From Lachnospiraceae bacterium (GTDB lineage: Bacteria > Bacillota > Clostridia > Lachnospirales > Lachnospiraceae), in the NCBI GenBank assembly GCA_029054245.1, contig JAIDFQ010000063.1, positions 1-64,000 of the forward strand: a DNA stretch of 64,000 nucleotides, given 5' to 3'. The notes beneath the pieces were generated by a model that saw only the letters and a program-made list of their open reading frames with translations, did not search any database and had not been told where the DNA came from. Both the position numbers and the translations under genes were made by a program. This document shows, in pieces, positions 42,374-52,519 of the stretch. Numbering within the stretch: the stretch's first letter is position 1; each line of letters opens with the position of its first letter.

Positions 42374-43645
42374 ATGAAAAAGAAATTAGTAGTTGCTTTA
42401 TTAACTGGTGCTATGACCTGCTCATTGGCACTGACAGGCTGTTCAAAGGAGGCTCCGGCATCGGCAGAAAATGCTGTACAGACAGAAATGGGCAGTATGG
42501 AGAACGCAGAATCAGCAGGAGAGAATAACAGCCAAGATCAGGCAGACGAATCAGGAGAAAATGACGAAACTTCTGATCAGGCAGCGGCGGATGAAGTTGC
42601 TGCATTGATTGATGCAATCTATGTACAGGAAAGAACAGAAGATACCGATGCACAGTGTGCGCAGGCAAAAGCGGCATGGGATGCGCTGACGGATGTTCAG
42701 AAAGAATTAGTGGAAGGTGAAGAGGCTGATCCTGATTATTTTGGCAGGGATACAGGCGACGCTTCCAAAGATGATCCTAGAAATCAGGATGATATCGGAG
42801 AAAATGAAATTCTGGTAGTCAGCTTCGGAACGTCATTTAACGATAGTCGTGTTAGTGATATCAAAGGAATTGAGGATGCAATACAGGCAGCAAATCCTGA
42901 CTGGTCTGTAAGAAGGGCTTTTACGGCACAGATTATTATCAACCATGTGCAGGCGCGGGATGGAGAGTTCATTGACAATATGGATCAGGCATTGGAACGT
43001 GCAGTAACAAATGGAGTAAAGAATTTAGTGATACAGCCTACTCATCTGATGCATGGGGCAGAGTATGATGAACTGATGGAAACAGTTGAAGCATACAGAG
43101 ACCGATTTGAAACAGTAAAAGTTGCAGAGCCGCTTCTTGGGGAGGTTGGTGCAGATGCATCAGTTGTCAATGAGGATAAGGCGGCGGTAGCAGAGGCAAT
43201 CCTTGCGGCAGCTGTGTCAGACGCAGGTTATGGGAGTCTGGCGGAAGCGCAGGAGGATGGAACGGCATTCGTATTTCTGGGACATGGCACTTCCCATGCG
43301 GCGAAGGTGAGTTACAGCCAGATGCAGACACAATTGACGGATATCGGCTGTGTCAATGCATTTATTGGAACAGTGGAAGGAGAACCAGAGGAAACATCCT
43401 GTGAGGCAGTGAAAGATGCTGTGACACAGGCAGGTTATACAAAAGTAATTCTCCGTCCGTTGATGGTTGTGGCAGGCGACCATGCCAATAATGATATGGC
43501 GGGAGAAGATGAGGATTCATGGCTTAATATGTTCAACGCAACAGGCAATTTTGAGAGTGTGGATGTACAGATTACAGGTCTTGGTTCCATTGATGACATT
43601 CAGAAACTTTATGTAGAACATACAGCAGCGGTAATGGAAGATTGA
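42374..43645 (+). CDS. cbiK: CbiK-like cobaltochelatase, predicted lipoprotein
   Basis: 423 residues. A lipoprotein signal (LALTGC, C23) is followed by an acidic, low-complexity linker (to about 135). The catalytic part then begins with EILVVSFGTSFNDSR and has the expected histidine motifs PTHLMHGAEYDE and LGHGTSHAAK, and VVAGDHANNDMAG, of the anaerobic sirohydrochlorin cobaltochelatase. CbiK inserts cobalt into sirohydrochlorin; a membrane-anchored, extracytoplasmic form is unusual for a biosynthetic enzyme. With the importer genes that follow, it may act on tetrapyrroles or metal outside the cell. SD GGAAGAGGAG precedes the ATG. Confidence 0.85.
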   Translation: MKKKLVVALLTGAMTCSLALTGCSKEAPASAENAVQTEMGSMENAESAGENNSQDQADESGENDETSDQAAADEVAALIDAIYVQERTEDTDAQCAQAKAAWDALTDVQKELVEGEEADPDYFGRDTGDASKDDPRNQDDIGENEILVVSFGTSFNDSRVSDIKGIEDAIQAANPDWSVRRAFTAQIIINHVQARDGEFIDNMDQALERAVTNGVKNLVIQPTHLMHGAEYDELMETVEAYRDRFETVKVAEPLLGEVGADASVVNEDKAAVAEAILAAAVSDAGYGSLAEAQEDGTAFVFLGHGTSHAAKVSYSQMQTQLTDIGCVNAFIGTVEGEPEETSCEAVKDAVTQAGYTKVILRPLMVVAGDHANNDMAGEDEDSWLNMFNATGNFESVDVQITGLGSIDDIQKLYVEHTAAVMED

Positions 43646-43662
43646 CAGGCGGGGTGAGAAGC

Positions 43663-44604
43663 ATGAAGAAGAATATAATAATTGTTATTGCTCTTCTCTC
43701 TGTCACGCTGTTTGGAGGTTGTGGAAATAACAATAATGCGCAGGAACCAGATTCTGCGGTAGATGTTACTGTAGAAGAGGATGCAGAGGAATCATCAGAA
43801 ACTGTAACGGAAACATTGCCCGAAGAACCGACGGAAGAAGAATCTGAAAGTGATGAAACAGCTAAGCAGAATCAGGATACAGCAGAGTTGCCGGATGGGA
43901 TTTATACAGCAGAGTTTACGACAGACAGCAGTATGTTTCGTGTCAATGAAACCTGTGAAAACAAAGGAACTCTGACAGTAGAGAACGGGGAAATGACAAT
44001 CCATATTACCCTTGGTTCAAAAAAGATTTTAAATCTTTATCCCGGACTGGCTGAAGATGCATCGGAAGAAGGAGCAGAGCTGCTTTTACCGACAGAAGAT
44101 ACAGTCACATACAGTGATGGCATGACAGAAGAAGTTTATGGTTTTGATGTGCCTGTTCCCGTGCTGGAGACAGAATTTGATCTGGCGCTTATTGGGACAA
44201 AGGGAAAATGGTATGACCATAAGGTCAGTGTCTCTAATCCGGTTCTGCTTGAAAATAATGAACAGGTAAAACATGCAGTATCTTTGGAAGATGGTACATA
44301 CAGCATGGGAATTACCTTTGAAGGTGGAAGCGGAAAGGCGGAAATTTTGTCTCCCGTATCTGTAACCGTGGCAGGTGGAAAAGCGATGGCAACCGTACAA
44401 TGGAACAGCCCTAATTATGATTATATGATAGTGAATGGAGAAAAATATCTGCCGGTAAATACGGAAGGCGATTCTTTATTTGAGATTCCTGTTCTTATAT
44501 TTGATGAACCAATGGATGTTATTGGTGATACTGTGGCGATGAGTAAACCTCACGAAATAGAATATACACTCACTTTTCATTTAGATACAGCAGTCAAAGA
44601 ATAA
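43663..44604 (+). CDS. lipoprotein with two immunoglobulin-like (NEAT-like) domains
   Basis: 313 residues from the ATG at 43663. Lipobox FGGC (C20), an acidic linker (25-75), then two beta-rich domains of about 110 residues: DGIYTAEFTTDSSMFRVNET... and DGTYSMGITFEGGSGKAEIL.... Their start pattern 'DGxYxxxxxF' recalls the iron-transport-associated (NEAT) fold but without its heme signature that I could see. Its place between cbiK and the binding protein of the importer implies capture of a metal or tetrapyrrole at the surface. Known relatives are uncharacterised. Confidence 0.65.
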   Translation: MKKNIIIVIALLSVTLFGGCGNNNNAQEPDSAVDVTVEEDAEESSETVTETLPEEPTEEESESDETAKQNQDTAELPDGIYTAEFTTDSSMFRVNETCENKGTLTVENGEMTIHITLGSKKILNLYPGLAEDASEEGAELLLPTEDTVTYSDGMTEEVYGFDVPVPVLETEFDLALIGTKGKWYDHKVSVSNPVLLENNEQVKHAVSLEDGTYSMGITFEGGSGKAEILSPVSVTVAGGKAMATVQWNSPNYDYMIVNGEKYLPVNTEGDSLFEIPVLIFDEPMDVIGDTVAMSKPHEIEYTLTFHLDTAVKE

Positions 44605-44622
44605 GAAAAAGTGGGGAATAAG

Positions 44623-45789
44623 ATGAGAGGAAGAAAAAAGGCGTTTGCTTTGCTTCTTACGGGGCTGCTATGGCTGTATGGCTGTGGTAGTCCTTCTCTC
44701 GATTCTGACGTAATGGCAGATATAGAGGAAGAATCCGGTTTTGATATAGGAGAAGAACTGGTTTATGAGCAAAGCATAGAGCTACAGTATGCGGAAAATT
44801 TTAAAATTGATTATTATGAGGGTGGTTATACCCTGCTTACGATAACAATGGATGGCACACAGTTTTTGATTATACCGGAAAATGGAGAAGTGCCGCAAAC
44901 TTTAGATAAAAAAATTGTGGTGCTTAGGCGTCCGATTAAAGACATCTATCTGGTGGCATCTTCGGCAATGGATATTTTTAGTGAATTGAATGGATTGGAT
45001 TCCATTGCTTTTTCGGGACATAAGGAAGACGGCTGGTTTATTGAAGCGGCAAGAGAGGAAATGCATAAGGGTAATATCCTTTATGCGGGCAAATACAGCA
45101 AGCCGGATTATGAACTGCTTCTTTCAAATCACTGTGCGCTTGCCATAGAAAACATGATGATTTCGCACTCACCTGAAGTAGTGGAAAATCTGGAGAACTT
45201 TGGAATCCCTGTTATGATAGATTATTCCAGCTATGAGTCGCATCCTCTTGGCAGGGCAGAATGGGTGAAATTTTATGGGGCGTTGCTTGGAAAGGAAAAG
45301 GAGGCAGAAAGAATATTTACAGATCAGGCGGCAATCCTTGAGAGGGTAAGTGCATCTGAGAGAACAGATAAAACAGTAGCCTTCTTTTTCATTACTTCTA
45401 ATGGTATGGTACAGGTACGCCAGTCTTCTGATTATGTTCCGAAGATGATAGAACTTGCAGGTGGCAGCTATATCTTTCAAAATTTAGGCGAGCCTGAAAC
45501 GAAGCGTTCTACCATGAATATGCAGGTAGAAGAATTTTATGCCGGTGCAAAAGATGCGGATTTCCTGATTTATAACAGTTCCATTGATGGAGGCGTTTCC
45601 AGTGTAGAGGAGTTGCTTGATAAATGTGAGCTGCTTGTGGATTTTAAGGCTGTGGAGAATGGAAATGTGTGGTGTACTACAAACGATATGTACCAGCAGT
45701 CTCTTGCAATCGGATATTTCATTGAGGATATCCATGCGATGATGCAGGGTGAAAATGATGAGATGCACTATCTTTATCACCTGGATTGA
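44623..45789 (+). CDS. FecB/BtuF-like ABC importer substrate-binding lipoprotein
   Basis: 388 residues from the ATG at 44623 (GTGGGG upstream). Lipobox LYGC (C21). The class III periplasmic-binding fold is seen in IVVLRRPIKDIYLVASSAMD, the region around GHKEDGWFIEAA, and PEVVENLENFGIPVMIDYSS, ending in helix EDIHAMMQ. Members bind siderophores, heme, cobalamin or corrinoids. Under a B12 riboswitch, a corrinoid or cobalt complex is the likely ligand. The stop overlaps the SD region of the permease. Confidence 0.8.
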   Translation: MRGRKKAFALLLTGLLWLYGCGSPSLDSDVMADIEEESGFDIGEELVYEQSIELQYAENFKIDYYEGGYTLLTITMDGTQFLIIPENGEVPQTLDKKIVVLRRPIKDIYLVASSAMDIFSELNGLDSIAFSGHKEDGWFIEAAREEMHKGNILYAGKYSKPDYELLLSNHCALAIENMMISHSPEVVENLENFGIPVMIDYSSYESHPLGRAEWVKFYGALLGKEKEAERIFTDQAAILERVSASERTDKTVAFFFITSNGMVQVRQSSDYVPKMIELAGGSYIFQNLGEPETKRSTMNMQVEEFYAGAKDADFLIYNSSIDGGVSSVEELLDKCELLVDFKAVENGNVWCTTNDMYQQSLAIGYFIEDIHAMMQGENDEMHYLYHLD

Positions 45790-45815
45790 AAGGCTGGCAG
45801 AGAGGGGAGATTTCT

Positions 45816-46835
45816 ATGAAGCTGGACAGAAAAAGTAGAAACATTACGGCTTTCTTTTTGCTTGGAGCCTGTGTTTTCATTTTTTTTATTTTAAATATTT
45901 GTATTGGAAGTGTCAGGATTGCATTATCGGATGTGGCAAGAGCATTTTGCGGACAGGAAAGTAATGAAACGGTAGCAAGGATTCTGTGGGATATCAGGCT
46001 TCCGAGGGCGACAGCGGTATTGATTCTCGGCGGGGCGCTTTCGCTTGCGGGTTATCTTTTGCAAACATTCTTCAATAACCCGATTGCGGGACCGTTTGTT
46101 TTAGGAATTTCCTCTGGAGCTAAAATGGTGGTGGCGCTTATCATGGTGTTTTTCATGGGGAAGGGAATCAGGGTGACATCGGTAGCCATGATTTTTGCAG
46201 CGTTGATTGGTGCCATGCTGTCTATGGGCTTTGTACTTATGATGTCCCGCAGAATCCATAATATGTCAATGCTGGTAGTCAGCGGTGTCATGATTGGTTA
46301 TATCTGTTCGGCGGTCACGGAATTAGTAGTTACCTTTGCCAATGATGCGGATATTGTAAATCTCCACAATTGGTCACGGGGGAGTTTTTCGGGAATGACT
46401 TGGGAAAACGTAAAGGTTATGGCAGTGGTGGTGTCCATAGTGTTTCTTGCAGTTTTTTTGATGTCAAAGCCGCTTGGCGCTTATCAGTTGGGAGATGTCT
46501 ATGCGCGGAACGTGGGTGTTAATTTACAGCTTTTGCGTGTGTGTATTGTAATTTTCTCCAGCATTTTATCTGCGTGTATTGTGGCATTTGCGGGACCAAT
46601 TTCTTTTGTTGGAATAGCAGTGCCGCATTTGGTTAAGAAATTGCTGAATACAACAGATCCAATTTGGATGATACCTGCCTGCTTTGCTGGGGGAAGCGCT
46701 TTTTGCTTGTTTTGTGACTTGCTTGCAAAAACAATACTTGCGCCGACAGAACTGAGTATCAGCACCGTGACGGCGATTTTCGGTGCGCCGGTGGTGCTTT
46801 GGATTATAAAACGAAAAGAGTATCAAAAACCATGA
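45816..46835 (+). CDS. FecCD/BtuC-type ABC importer permease
   Basis: 339 residues from the ATG at 45816 (GAGGGGAG upstream). About ten transmembrane helices, with the family signatures DIRLPRATAVLILGGALSLA, FFNNPIAGPFVLGISSGA, and GPISFVGIAVPHLVK (the loop that contacts the ATPase). The last codons overlap the ATPase start (ATGA at 46832). It should form a homodimer with the ATPase below. Confidence 0.9.
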   Translation: MKLDRKSRNITAFFLLGACVFIFFILNICIGSVRIALSDVARAFCGQESNETVARILWDIRLPRATAVLILGGALSLAGYLLQTFFNNPIAGPFVLGISSGAKMVVALIMVFFMGKGIRVTSVAMIFAALIGAMLSMGFVLMMSRRIHNMSMLVVSGVMIGYICSAVTELVVTFANDADIVNLHNWSRGSFSGMTWENVKVMAVVVSIVFLAVFLMSKPLGAYQLGDVYARNVGVNLQLLRVCIVIFSSILSACIVAFAGPISFVGIAVPHLVKKLLNTTDPIWMIPACFAGGSAFCLFCDLLAKTILAPTELSISTVTAIFGAPVVLWIIKRKEYQKP

Positions 46836-47626
46836 AAAAATACTATTTTTTCACACAAAAAATGTGCGTGGGGTATGATAATAAACCACTGATAAAGGAT
46901 ATGGAAATTGAACTGCGGGGAGGGGAAATCTTGTGTCTGATCGGTCCAAACGGTGCGGGTAAATCTACCGTTTTAAAAAGTATTGCAGGGCAGCTTGGGT
47001 TACTTGGCGGAACGGTATATCTTGGAGAAGATGATTTGTCTGAAATGAAGGCAGAGGAACTGGCAAAGAGGATGTCCGTAGTGTTTACCGAGAAAGTAAG
47101 GGCAGAACTGAAAAGCTGCAGAGACATGGTTGCAACTGGGCGTTATCCATATACCGGATGGTTTGGCATATTATCAGAAGAAGATGAGCGGATTGTAGAT
47201 GAAGTGATGGAACTTACCCATATAACAGGCATCAGTGAAAAAGACTTTGACAAGATAAGCGACGGTCAGAAGCAGCGAGTGATGCTGGCGAGGGCAATCT
47301 GTCAGGAGCCGGAAATCGTGATATTGGATGAACCAACGTCTTATCTGGATATCAAATACAAGCTTGAATTTCTGTTATTATTACAGGAAATGAGGGAGAA
47401 AAGGGGACTGACGGTTATTATGTCCTTACATGAACTGGAACTTGCAAAGATTGTTTCCGATAAAATACTCTGCCTGAAAGGAGAGTATGTAGAACGATAT
47501 GGGATGCCGGAAGAGATTTTTGAATCGGATTTTATCGAACGATTATTTGATATGAATGAAAAAGAATTTTTAGGAAACGAAAAGCTCCTTGCGTATATGA
47601 GACAGATTGGAAAATATGAGAGGTAA
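46832..47626 (+). CDS. FecE/BtuD-type ABC importer ATPase
   Basis: 264 residues from the ATG at 46832. Walker [12 protein letters not shown], Walker [13 protein letters not shown], and H-loop LHELE. The signature motif reads ISDGQKQRV rather than LSGGQ, a common variant. It drives import of the corrinoid or metal complex by the permease encoded just before it. CobQ follows 2 nt after the stop. Confidence 0.9.
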   Translation: MKKYYFFTQKMCVGYDNKPLIKDMEIELRGGEILCLIGPNGAGKSTVLKSIAGQLGLLGGTVYLGEDDLSEMKAEELAKRMSVVFTEKVRAELKSCRDMVATGRYPYTGWFGILSEEDERIVDEVMELTHITGISEKDFDKISDGQKQRVMLARAICQEPEIVILDEPTSYLDIKYKLEFLLLLQEMREKRGLTVIMSLHELELAKIVSDKILCLKGEYVERYGMPEEIFESDFIERLFDMNEKEFLGNEKLLAYMRQIGKYER

Positions 47627-47628
47627 TT

Positions 47629-49119
47629 ATGGCAAAGGTTATTATGATTCAGGGAACTATGTCCGGTGCAGGAAAAAGTCTTTTGGCAGCGGGACTATGC
47701 AGGATAATGAAACGGGATGGGTACAGAGTCGCTCCTTTTAAATCGCAGAATATGGCGCTCAATTCTTTTGTTACAGAGGAAGGGCTTGAAATGGGAAGGG
47801 CTCAGGTCATGCAGGCAGAAGCGGCAGGGCTTGCTCCATTGGTCTGTATGAATCCGATTTTATTAAAGCCGACAGACCATACAGGTTCACAGGTGATTGT
47901 AAATGGACAGGTGCTTGGAAATATGAGCGCGAAGGAATATTTTTCCTACAAGCGCAAGCTAATTCCGGATATTAAGAGAGCTTTCCGAAAGTTAGAGGAA
48001 ATGGCAGATATCATTGTGATAGAGGGCGCAGGAAGTCCGGCAGAGGTAAACTTACGGGAAAATGATATCGTCAACATGGGACTGGCAGGGATTGTGGATG
48101 CTCCGGTATTGCTGGCAGGCGATATTGACAGGGGCGGTGTATTCGCACAGCTTCTGGGAACACTGATGCTGCTTGCCGAAGAGGAAAGGAAACGTGTGAA
48201 AGGACTGATTATTAATAAATTCAGGGGAGACCGCTCCCTGCTTGATTCCGGCATTGAAATATTGGAAGAAAAAGGAGGTATTCCGGTGGCAGGTATAGTT
48301 CCTTATATGGATATACAATTAGAGGATGAAGACAGCCTGACAGAGCGGTTTGGAAAAAAAGAAAAGGGAAAGATAGATATAGCGGTTATCAGATATCCCC
48401 GAATTTCTAATTTTACGGATTTTAATGTGTTTGAACAGATACCGGAGGTGTCTGTTCGTTATGTCGTTTCCGTGGAGGAATTAGGTTCTCCAAATATGAT
48501 TTTCTTGCCGGGCAGCAAGAATACTATGAGTGACCTCGACTGGATGCGTGGGAATGGGCTGGAAGCAGCAGTAAAAAAAATGGCGGAAAAGATACCGGTT
48601 TGTGGTATATGTGGCGGATATCAGATGATGGGAGAACATATTTCCGATCCGGAAGGAATGGAAAAAGGCGGAACCATGAAAGGGATGGAATTACTGCCTG
48701 TCACAACAATGCTGAAACATGAAAAAGTGCGCCGTCAGGTACATGGTACAGTGAATAAAATGGAAAGTTTTTTTTCCGTACTTTCAGGACTTGAGTTTGA
48801 CGGATATGAGATACATATAGGGGAAAGCGGGCATTCTCCGGGTAATTTTGGGATATTTGGAACAGAAGCGGCGTTTGTGACTGGAAGAAATAAAAATGTA
48901 TGTGGAACATATATACATGGGATATTCGACAGGGCTGCGATTGCAACTGCCCTTGTGGATGCATTGGCTGAGAATAATGGATTATCCATAAAATCCAAAT
49001 GCTGCATTGATTATAAGGATTTCAAAGAAAAACAGTATGATACGCTGGCAGATATCTTGTCGGAGTATCTTAACATGGAGGAAATATATGGAATACTCAG
49101 GGAGGCACATATTAGATAA
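47629..49119 (+). CDS. cbiP: cobyric acid synthase
   Basis: 496 residues, the normal length. The N-terminal ATPase half starts [20 protein letters not shown] and has [10 protein letters not shown], typical of CobQ/CbiP. The C-terminal glutamine amidotransferase half has the nucleophile in [10 protein letters not shown] and the end motif with YIHGIFD. It amidates adenosylcobyrinic acid a,c-diamide at four positions. The last codons overlap cobT. Confidence 0.95.
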   Translation: MAKVIMIQGTMSGAGKSLLAAGLCRIMKRDGYRVAPFKSQNMALNSFVTEEGLEMGRAQVMQAEAAGLAPLVCMNPILLKPTDHTGSQVIVNGQVLGNMSAKEYFSYKRKLIPDIKRAFRKLEEMADIIVIEGAGSPAEVNLRENDIVNMGLAGIVDAPVLLAGDIDRGGVFAQLLGTLMLLAEEERKRVKGLIINKFRGDRSLLDSGIEILEEKGGIPVAGIVPYMDIQLEDEDSLTERFGKKEKGKIDIAVIRYPRISNFTDFNVFEQIPEVSVRYVVSVEELGSPNMIFLPGSKNTMSDLDWMRGNGLEAAVKKMAEKIPVCGICGGYQMMGEHISDPEGMEKGGTMKGMELLPVTTMLKHEKVRRQVHGTVNKMESFFSVLSGLEFDGYEIHIGESGHSPGNFGIFGTEAAFVTGRNKNVCGTYIHGIFDRAAIATALVDALAENNGLSIKSKCCIDYKDFKEKQYDTLADILSEYLNMEEIYGILREAHIR

Positions 49120-50182
49120 CCGTACAGAGGAAACATTGAATAAATTGAAATTGCAGGAACCGGACTGTAAAATATACAAAAAGGTATTGAAAAATTGGGA
49201 TTCCATAGCCAAGCCTCTTGATGGGATGGGAAGATTTGAAACTATCACTGCACAGATTGGCGCGATTTTAGGTACGGATGAAATTGATATTACAAAAAAA
49301 GCTGTCATCATCATGTGCGCGGATAATGGAATTGTAGAGGAAGGCATCAGCCAGTCTGGTCCGGAAGTCACAGCGGCAGTAGCAGCGCAGATGGGAAAGG
49401 GTGCATCATCAGTAGGGAAAATGGCGGAGGAGGCAGGGGCGGACACGATTCCTGTAGATGTTGGAATCAATGGAAAAGAGCAGATTGCAGGAGTGCTTAA
49501 CAGAAAAGTCCGCCGCGGCACCAGAAACTTTAGTAAGGAACCGGCTATGACGAGAGAAGAAACTGTCAGGGCAATTTTTACCGGTATAGAAATTGTGGGA
49601 GAGTGCAAAAGGAAGGGGTATCAAATTCTCGCAACCGGGGAAATGGGGATTGGAAATACGACAACGAGCAGTGCTGTTGCAGCGGCTTTGTTAAGATGTG
49701 AGGCAGACGAGGTGACCGGAAGGGGCGCCGGACTTTGCGATGAAAAATTACAGCGAAAAAAGCAGATGATCACGGAGGCAGTCAAAAAGTATAAACTTTA
49801 TGAAGCGGGACCTCTCACTGTGCTTCAAACAGTTGGAGGATTGGACATTGCTGGGCTTGTGGGAGTCTGCATTGGCGGTGGCGTTTTTCATATACCAATA
49901 GTGCTTGATGGCGTGATCAGCATGGCAGCGGCACTGCTCTCAGAAAGAATGATACAGGGAACCATACAGTATCTGATTCCGTCACATAAAGGCAAAGAAC
50001 CGGCAGTGGAGAAACTTGTGAAGGAATTAAGGCTAGAGCCTGTGATAGACGGCAGGATGGCATTGGGCGAAGGAACGGGAGCCGTGATGATGCTGTCGCT
50101 ATTGGAAATGGCATTGTGTGTTTATCGTAAAAGAACCCTGTTTTCGGATATTAAAGTGGAACAATATGAAAGGCATTCATAA
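49088..50182 (+). CDS. cobT: nicotinate-nucleotide:dimethylbenzimidazole phosphoribosyltransferase
   Basis: 364 residues from the ATG at 49088 (GGAGGAAAT upstream; overlaps cbiP by 32 nt). Family motifs: [41 protein letters not shown], and the catalytic region [10 protein letters not shown] near the end. It makes alpha-ribazole phosphate for the lower ligand of cobalamin. Substrate (dimethylbenzimidazole or another base) cannot be decided here. Confidence 0.95.
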   Translation: MEYSGRHILDNRTEETLNKLKLQEPDCKIYKKVLKNWDSIAKPLDGMGRFETITAQIGAILGTDEIDITKKAVIIMCADNGIVEEGISQSGPEVTAAVAAQMGKGASSVGKMAEEAGADTIPVDVGINGKEQIAGVLNRKVRRGTRNFSKEPAMTREETVRAIFTGIEIVGECKRKGYQILATGEMGIGNTTTSSAVAAALLRCEADEVTGRGAGLCDEKLQRKKQMITEAVKKYKLYEAGPLTVLQTVGGLDIAGLVGVCIGGGVFHIPIVLDGVISMAAALLSERMIQGTIQYLIPSHKGKEPAVEKLVKELRLEPVIDGRMALGEGTGAVMMLSLLEMALCVYRKRTLFSDIKVEQYERHS

Positions 50183-50184
50183 AT

Positions 50185-50718
50185 ATGATGGTTTTGGTTG
50201 TTGGAGGAAGCGGAAGCGGCAAATCTTCTTATGCGGAGAAAACGGCTGTTTCTCTTGCACAGGCAGGTATGAAAAAATATTATCTTGCAACGATGCAGGT
50301 TTTTGATGATGAAGGAAGGAAGAAGGTTGAAAGACATAGGTATCTAAGAAATGGGAAAGGTTTTTTCACGATTGAGCAGCCTACACGGATTTCTGGTGCA
50401 TTGGAAAAAATGGAAGATGGAGACAGGACTGTTTTGTTAGAATGTATCTCTAACTTGATGGCAAATGAGATGTTTTCAGAGAAAAAAGCTATGACGGAGA
50501 TGCAGGTTACGGATAATGTCATACGAGATATAAAGATGTTGAAAGATCAGACAAATCATTTCGTCGTGGTCAGCAATAATGTATTTGAAGATGGAATTAC
50601 TTATGACGAAACAACAAGGAAGTATATTCTGGCAATGGGAAAGATGAACCAAAAACTTGCGGCATTAGCTGAGCAGGTAGTGGAAGTAGTAGCAGGGATT
50701 CCGGTAATTATAAAATAA
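50185..50718 (+). CDS. cobU: adenosylcobinamide kinase/guanylyltransferase
   Basis: 177 residues. P-loop GGSGSGKSSYAE (residues 7-18), the guanylylation region KVERHRYLRNGKGFFTIEQP with a histidine, and ISNLMANEMF in place of the usual ECLTNL.NN. It phosphorylates and guanylylates adenosylcobinamide. It starts 2 nt after cobT. A second, shorter CobU-like gene lies downstream at 51519. Confidence 0.9.
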   Translation: MMVLVVGGSGSGKSSYAEKTAVSLAQAGMKKYYLATMQVFDDEGRKKVERHRYLRNGKGFFTIEQPTRISGALEKMEDGDRTVLLECISNLMANEMFSEKKAMTEMQVTDNVIRDIKMLKDQTNHFVVVSNNVFEDGITYDETTRKYILAMGKMNQKLAALAEQVVEVVAGIPVIIK

Positions 50719-50739
50719 TAGCGGTGAAAGGAAACAGAT

Positions 50740-51513
50740 ATGCAAGTAATAAAATCTTTTTTTATAGCAGTATCCATTTATTCTAAAATTCCTGTTCCCC
50801 AATTTGAGTGGAAAGAAGATGACATGAAATATGTTTTTTGTTTTTTTCCGTGGATAGGGGCATTGATTGGTGGCTGCATTTATTTCTGGAATTATTTATG
50901 CGGCATTTATCATATAGGGGTTTTGTGTAGAACTGCGGTAGGAATGGTTATTCCGATTTTTATTACAGGTGGATTTCATATAGACGGCTTTATGGATACG
51001 ATGGATGCGATACATTCTTATAGCCCAAAGGAGAGAAAGCTGGAAATATTAAAGGATGCCCATATTGGCGCTTTTGCAGTTATTATGCTTGCTGCTTATG
51101 GATTGGTTCTTTTTGGCGCATTTTCGGAAATGGAAAGTGCTGCACTGTTAAAAATTGTATGCTGTGGTTTTTTTCTGTCGCGTTGTCTGTGCGGTATTAG
51201 TGCCGTTTCCTTTCCGCTGGCAAAAAAAGATGGTATGCTTTATACTTTCGCAGACAGTTCCCATAAAAGGATTGTGAAAGGTTCGTTATCTTTACAAAGC
51301 GCGCTATGCATTGGTTTGATGTGCTTCCTGTCATTTCCAGCGGGCTTGACTGTGGCAGTGGCGGCTGTCTTAACGCTGGTTTACTATTTTCATCACAGCA
51401 GGAAGGAATTTGGGGGAGTGACTGGCGATACGGCTGGATTTTTTGTACTTCTTTGTGAAGGATGTATTGTGGTAGTTGCAGCATTTATGGATGTTTTTAT
51501 ATGGAAAGCGTAA
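50740..51513 (+). CDS. cobS: adenosylcobinamide-GDP ribazoletransferase (cobalamin synthase)
   Basis: 257 residues, several membrane helices. Conserved FIAVSIYSKIPVPQF at the start and the acidic motif GGFHIDGFMDTMDAIHS, which binds Mg2+, are the CobS hallmarks. It joins alpha-ribazole to adenosylcobinamide-GDP in the membrane, the last step with CobC. The end overlaps the upstream in-frame starts of the next gene. Confidence 0.95.
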   Translation: MQVIKSFFIAVSIYSKIPVPQFEWKEDDMKYVFCFFPWIGALIGGCIYFWNYLCGIYHIGVLCRTAVGMVIPIFITGGFHIDGFMDTMDAIHSYSPKERKLEILKDAHIGAFAVIMLAAYGLVLFGAFSEMESAALLKIVCCGFFLSRCLCGISAVSFPLAKKDGMLYTFADSSHKRIVKGSLSLQSALCIGLMCFLSFPAGLTVAVAAVLTLVYYFHHSRKEFGGVTGDTAGFFVLLCEGCIVVVAAFMDVFIWKA

Positions 51514-51518
51514 AGAAA

Positions 51519-51902
51519 ATGAAATTAATAATAGGCGGAACTGCGCAGGGGAAATTGGAGTATGTACTTTTAAAGTATGATGTGCAAAAGAATATGGTGT
51601 GGGATGGCGTTTTGCCAAATGATATGAAATTAAATGGAAACATCGTGATTATCAACCACTTTCATCAGTGGGTTAAGAGCCGTATGGCAAGTGGGGGATG
51701 TCCGGAAGATGAAATTATGTCATTTCTTGATTGCTATGAGGACTGTATTATTATATGCGATGAGATTGGAAATGGGATTGTTCCGATAGATCCGTTTGAA
51801 AGAGAATACAGGGAACGTGTAGGAAGGATTCTTGTGCAGCTTGCAAAGAGGGCGGAGGAGGTAGAACGTATCATATGTGGGATTGGGCAGAAAATCAAAT
51901 AA
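51519..51902 (+). CDS. short CobU-like cobinamide kinase-related protein
   Basis: 127 residues from the ATG at 51519; an in-frame ATG at 51501 overlaps cobS and would add six. MKLIIGGTAQGKLEYVLLKY is a relaxed version of the CobU P-loop, and the second half (IICDEIGNGIVPIDPFEREY, RVGRILVQLAKRAEEVERII) matches the CobU C-terminal half closely. It lacks the middle guanylylation segment of the full enzyme. It may phosphorylate cobinamide or act as a subunit; full CobU is encoded just upstream. Lachnospiraceae often carry both. Confidence 0.75.
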   Translation: MKLIIGGTAQGKLEYVLLKYDVQKNMVWDGVLPNDMKLNGNIVIINHFHQWVKSRMASGGCPEDEIMSFLDCYEDCIIICDEIGNGIVPIDPFEREYRERVGRILVQLAKRAEEVERIICGIGQKIK

Positions 51903-52519
51903 TGCTGGTATTCATCCGGCATGGTGTAACGCAGGCAAATAAAGAACGGAGATATCTGGGAAAAACGGATGAATCCCTTTCAGAAGAAGGGATAGAAATA
52001 TTGGAATCCTATAAAATGCTTAAAATTTATCCTGATGTGGAGTATCTGTTTACCAGTCCCATGAAAAGATGTACGGAGACTGCTAAAATTATTTATCCCA
52101 CATTATGCCCGATTGTTATTCCGGAATGGGAAGAAATCAATTTTGGACGGTTTGAATATAGAAATTATGAAGAATTAAAGGATGATGCACAGTATCAGGA
52201 ATGGCTCCGCAGCAAAGGCACACTGGATTTCCCAGAGGGAGAAAGCAGAAATAATTTTGCTCTGCGATGCAAAAGCGGTTTTATAAGAATGTGTCATGAA
52301 GTGAGTCATACTGTAGGACGAAATACAAAGAAGCCTGTATCTGTAGGAATGATTGTTCATGGAGGAACGATTATGTCATTGCTGAGTTTGTATGGTGGAA
52401 CCGATTATTTTGACTATCAGGTGCCAAATGGCAGAGGCTATGTATGCAGACTGACAGGACTGAATGACAAGACAACACCGGAAGATGATATACAGATTAA
52501 GGTGGTAGCGGAAATATGA
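51902..52519 (+). CDS. cobC: alpha-ribazole phosphatase-like histidine phosphatase
   Basis: 205 residues from the ATG at 51902, overlapping the preceding stop (TAATG). The histidine phosphatase core has the catalytic motif FIRHGVTQAN (H7), then YLFTSPMKRCTETA, a conserved glutamate in EINFGRFEYRNYEEL and the second histidine in MIVHGGT. In the operon it would remove the phosphate from alpha-ribazole phosphate or adenosylcobalamin phosphate. Confidence 0.85.
   Translation: MLVFIRHGVTQANKERRYLGKTDESLSEEGIEILESYKMLKIYPDVEYLFTSPMKRCTETAKIIYPTLCPIVIPEWEEINFGRFEYRNYEELKDDAQYQEWLRSKGTLDFPEGESRNNFALRCKSGFIRMCHEVSHTVGRNTKKPVSVGMIVHGGTIMSLLSLYGGTDYFDYQVPNGRGYVCRLTGLNDKTTPEDDIQIKVVAEI

Noticed and set aside
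49007-49087. Upstream extension of cobT
   Set aside because: It lies within cbiP and lacks an SD; the ATG at 49088 has GGAGGAAAT before it.
51462-51518. Upstream extension of the short CobU-like gene
   Set aside because: The extra residues lie inside cobS and do not belong to the family; the start at 51519 fits MKLIIGG.
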